Notes under the pieces: model-generated
The model's input: the letters and a program-made list of their open reading frames with translations, nothing else
Databases searched by the model: none
Told to the model about the DNA's origin: nothing
In this document: positions 4,466 to 6,448 of the stretch, piece after piece
Numbering within the stretch: position 1 is the stretch's first letter
Layout: each line of letters opens with the position of its first letter
Program-made: the position numbers and the translations under genes
Origin: Planctomycetota bacterium
Lineage (GTDB): Bacteria; Planctomycetota; Phycisphaerae; UBA1845
DNA length: 6,448 nt
Direction: 5' to 3'
Assembly: GCA_022566435.1 (NCBI GenBank)
Contig: JADFIX010000245.1
Location: 1-6,448 of the forward strand

Positions 4466-6123
4466 GTGAATGGCTCCGGGCAACGCCAAGCGTCTTTCTG
4501 CTGCTGAGACAGATTCCAAGGTAGAAACTCATCGAGGTTTTCAGGCACCCGGCCGCCGTTTTGGGCGCAGGCGTCGAAGTAGGCAAGAAACCACTTCTTC
4601 GGATGGATGCCGTTTTTTAGTAGGGTCTGGAAGATCGTGAAGCAGATTGCAGTCAAAGCCCCGCTCCAGACCGAACCGCTGCCGTAGTAGTTCTTGCGTC
4701 CCACCGCCGGGTCGCGTAGCCGGCGTTCCGACTCGTTGTTGTCCATGGGGATTTCGGGCTGATCCACGAACAAGATGCACCCTTCCCAATGGTTGTGCAG
4801 GCTTTCCAAAGCCTTCCTCGCCGGCTTGCGCAAATCCGGGTCCTCCAATTCCCGGTCGCGCTGCTTGGCCATGGCCTCGACGGCATCCCGCAGGGCTCGG
4901 TCCTTCTCCTGAAACGCTTGGGGAGCCGACAACACCTCCAGACGCTCATCGTTGAGTTTGAACAATGCGTTGATTCGCGTGACCCAGGATTCGCCCCAGT
5001 GGCGAAGCCTTCGGTAACCATCGTGGATCCGAACGAAATCCCGCCGCACGTGGCTCCAGCAAAACGCAACTTGGATCTTGTTGCCCAACGCCTTATATAC
5101 GCTGTAGCGGTCCGCGTTGATGATGCCTTCGGGATTCTCCCCCAGATGATCGCGGGGCACCTGGGCTGAGCGTGTGGGTTCCAGAAGAAAGACCACCGTG
5201 TCATTTGTGATGACCACCCACAGCCACCATCGGTAGCCGTCTTTGCCAGCCACTTCTTCAAAGACCAACCAACGCGTCTCATCCATCTTCCAGTGCTTGG
5301 CAGTACGGCTACGCTCCAGGATTCGGGTGTAGAGCGGTTGAAGCAGTTCTCCGATTCGCTGCAGTCCACCGGTGAGGGTGCCCTGAGAAACGCAAAGCCC
5401 TTCGAGGGCCAATACCTTGCGAACCCGGTAGAGCGGCCTCTGGAAAAGGAACTTCTCCATCAGCAGCCGAACCCAGAAGGAGGTGGCAAACATCCCCTTG
5501 GGGATCAGCTTCGGTGGACCCGGCGCGGTGACAAGGCCGGGCACTGCCCGACAATCGCAGGTAGGGACGTAACGGCTCCGCTTATGAATACGGCGGTACA
5601 GGACGACTTCCCACTCGATCTGCTCGGAGTCCTCCGTGCCGGGAAACGCATCGAAAGGCTTGCCACAGCGGGGACATCGCCGTTGATCTTCCAGAAGATC
5701 GTGAAGCACTTCCTCCGCGGGAAGGTCCTCGCGACGTTTTCGTCCGTAGCCCTTGGCGCCCGGCTGCTTGCCCCGTTTGCGCCGCGGCTCTTTGCAGGAC
5801 TCGGGCTCATCCGACGCGTCGGCGTTGTCATCAAGAGCCGGAATCGAATCGTGCGCGTAGGGGTCTGGTGTTGGGCACTGCTCGGACTTTCGGCCGAAGA
5901 CCTGCCCCTCAAGCCAAGCGATTCTCGCCAGGGCTTCCTCAAGCTTGTGAGTCAGCTCGGAGATCTGGGCCTGTTGACGGCGAACGACCTGCTCGAGGCG
6001 TTGAGCCTTCTCCTTGAAAGCCGCCTCTCGTTCGGTAGCCCGGGCATGCTGGGCCCGCCAGTAGTGTGCCTGCTGGCGAAGTTCGATTTCCCGGCTACGG
6101 ACTTCGGCATCCTGAACGAGCAT
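4462..6123 (-). CDS. tnpC: IS66-family transposase TnpC
   Basis: The 553-residue product has the full IS66 TnpC architecture. The N-terminal coiled coil spans about 1-75 and ends in IAWLEGQVFGRKSEQ, the family's LxxxxFGRKSE signature. A basic linker (113-131) precedes a zinc-binding segment with C150/C153 and C189/C191 (CPRCGKP...CDC). The DDE catalytic domain follows: D281 in KMDETRW, D338 in INADRYSVYK with the downstream CWSHVRRDF block (355-363), and E466 in MDNNESERRLR (460-470), then GRKNYYGSGS and the C-terminal IS66 tail (LLKNGIHPKKWFLAYF, DEFLPWNL). All three acidic residues are present and no frameshift is seen, so it should be active for cutting and joining DNA ends. The ATG at 6123 is the first possible start after an in-frame TGA upstream. 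It lacks a Shine-Dalgarno and has a -10-like TACTAT six bases before it. The stop overlaps the DUF4338 start by ATGA. Confidence 0.93.
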   Translation of the reverse strand: MLVQDAEVRSREIELRQQAHYWRAQHARATEREAAFKEKAQRLEQVVRRQQAQISELTHKLEEALARIAWLEGQVFGRKSEQCPTPDPYAHDSIPALDDNADASDEPESCKEPRRKRGKQPGAKGYGRKRREDLPAEEVLHDLLEDQRRCPRCGKPFDAFPGTEDSEQIEWEVVLYRRIHKRSRYVPTCDCRAVPGLVTAPGPPKLIPKGMFATSFWVRLLMEKFLFQRPLYRVRKVLALEGLCVSQGTLTGGLQRIGELLQPLYTRILERSRTAKHWKMDETRWLVFEEVAGKDGYRWWLWVVITNDTVVFLLEPTRSAQVPRDHLGENPEGIINADRYSVYKALGNKIQVAFCWSHVRRDFVRIHDGYRRLRHWGESWVTRINALFKLNDERLEVLSAPQAFQEKDRALRDAVEAMAKQRDRELEDPDLRKPARKALESLHNHWEGCILFVDQPEIPMDNNESERRLRDPAVGRKNYYGSGSVWSGALTAICFTIFQTLLKNGIHPKKWFLAYFDACAQNGGRVPENLDEFLPWNLSQQQKDAWRCPEPFT

Positions 6124-6129
6124 GCCAGC

Positions 6130-6158
6130 ATAGTACGGACCTCATCGGTGTGTGTTCA
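6130..6158 (-). promoter_or_regulatory. Candidate promoter of tnpC, leaderless configuration
   Basis: On the - strand, TGAACA (6158-6153, 4 of 6 to TTGACA) is separated by 17 bp from TACTAT (6135-6130, 4 of 6 to TATAAT). The -10 ends six bases before the tnpC ATG, so transcription would begin at or very near the start codon. This agrees with the lack of a Shine-Dalgarno. Each hexamer is only a partial match. Confidence 0.35.
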
Positions 6159-6241
6159 GCCCACTGCTGTAAACATCTTTCCTCTTTCGCAAAGGCCTCA
6201 CTTCTGGCATGTTCATGGTGGCAAGGATGCCGTGAATTTGC

Positions 6242-6247
6242 AAGGAG
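6242..6247 (+). promoter_or_regulatory. Shine-Dalgarno of the IS4-like transposase
   Basis: AAGGAG ends six bases before the ATG at 6254, an ideal site that fixes this start over the later in-frame ATG at 6266. Confidence 0.6.
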
Positions 6248-6253
6248 ACCGCC

Positions 6254-6448
6254 ATGGATGGCACGATGCGAAAGATTTTGGACCGGTTACCGCTGGCTGA
6301 GGGCGTGTTGTGGTTGTGGGGTTGGATCGCGGATGACGCCTTCTTGGACGACCTTTATCAGCACTGGCGTGGACGATCCTACGAGAAGGTCTTGACCTTT
6401 CCGACGTTCGTCCACCTGATCGCCGACGCTTTGCTCAAACGCGAGGGT
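6254..6448 (+). CDS. IS4-like transposase, N-terminal part (runs off the window)
   Basis: Sixty-five codons are open to the window edge. The translation MDGTMRKILDRLPLAEGVLW, then LWGWIADDAFLDDLYQHWRG and RSYEKVLTFPTFVHLIADAL, resembles the N-terminus of IS4-type transposases found in many copies in planctomycetes. The characteristic parts are the RxxLDRLPLAE opening, a DDAFLDxLY helix, the RGRSYEKxLxFP motif and a following LIADALL helix. The catalytic DDE residues and the YREK motif expected of IS4 members lie beyond the window, so activity cannot be judged. It is divergent from tnpC with 130 bp between the starts, implying a second element whose left end lies between 6124 and 6253. Its terminal repeat was not identified. 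Confidence 0.7.
   Translation, partial: MDGTMRKILDRLPLAEGVLWLWGWIADDAFLDDLYQHWRGRSYEKVLTFPTFVHLIADALLKREG

Larger units (their letters stand above)
3578..6123 (-). mobile_element. IS66-family element core: tnpC plus DUF4338 gene
   Basis: The element consists of two coupled genes on the - strand, a TnpC-type transposase followed by a DUF4338 protein. tnpA and tnpB, present in classical IS66 elements, are absent, and an unrelated transposase starts only 130 bp beyond tnpC. Single-transposase IS66 relatives are known (the ISBst12-like subgroup), so the lack of tnpA/B need not mean decay. I could not find convincing terminal inverted repeats or an 8-bp target duplication. The true ends should lie within 3470-3577 and 6124-6253. 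The given limits are those of the genes, not of the element. Confidence 0.75.

Noticed and set aside
3768..4586. 272-codon open frame on the - strand overlapping DUF4338 and the tnpC end
   Set aside because: It runs in a different register through two well-supported genes, and its translation has the Arg/Ser/Pro-rich look of a shadow frame.
5293..6300. 335-codon open frame on the + strand
   Set aside because: It lies antisense to tnpC, whose catalytic motifs and family signatures are unmistakable. The antisense translation has no recognisable domain.

Overview
The window reads like a planctomycete chromosome (Rhodopirellula/Pirellula-type). The reasons are moderate GC, an ECF-like sigma factor that opens with the FPxTxW signature of planctomycete-expanded families, a Ser/Thr kinase N-lobe, a zinc-ribbon protein with the CPxC...CVNCGWN pattern common in that phylum, and a short interspersed repeat with a GCAGGCTTCAGCCTGC core. 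This assignment rests on family recognition only; no search was possible.

Positions 1-900 hold the last 31 codons of an unidentified + strand gene, a roughly 118-bp imperfect inverted-repeat element, and a Ser/Thr kinase fragment on the - strand. The fragment stops in the middle of the fold, just outside the repeat, and is best read as a pseudogene. Positions 946-1737 encode a membrane protein with two zinc ribbons before its transmembrane block and one after it. Positions 1738-2051 are a gene-poor spacer.

Positions 2052-3274 are a two-gene operon: a planctomycete ECF-like sigma factor (probable TTG start with a strong Shine-Dalgarno) and an unrecognised helical protein joined by an ATGA stop/start overlap. 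Positions 3275-3577 are intergenic. They hold a small hairpin, a good sigma70-type promoter and, directly downstream, the 3' two-thirds of a tRNA-Gly(UCC) whose 5' acceptor strand is missing. This is the kind of scar left by tRNA-targeted integration.

Positions 3578-6123 (- strand) are the coding core of an IS66-family element. It has an apparently intact DDE transposase (TnpC) and, coupled to it by a second ATGA overlap, a DUF4338 protein (the family of DruA from the Druantia anti-phage system). No tnpA or tnpB lies next to them. From 6254 to the window end, a divergent IS4-like transposase begins with a perfect Shine-Dalgarno.

The most notable feature is the TnpC-DUF4338 pair. A DruA-family protein is built into a transposon operon without the other Druantia genes, which suggests a role in transposition or in mobile-element biology rather than a complete defence island.
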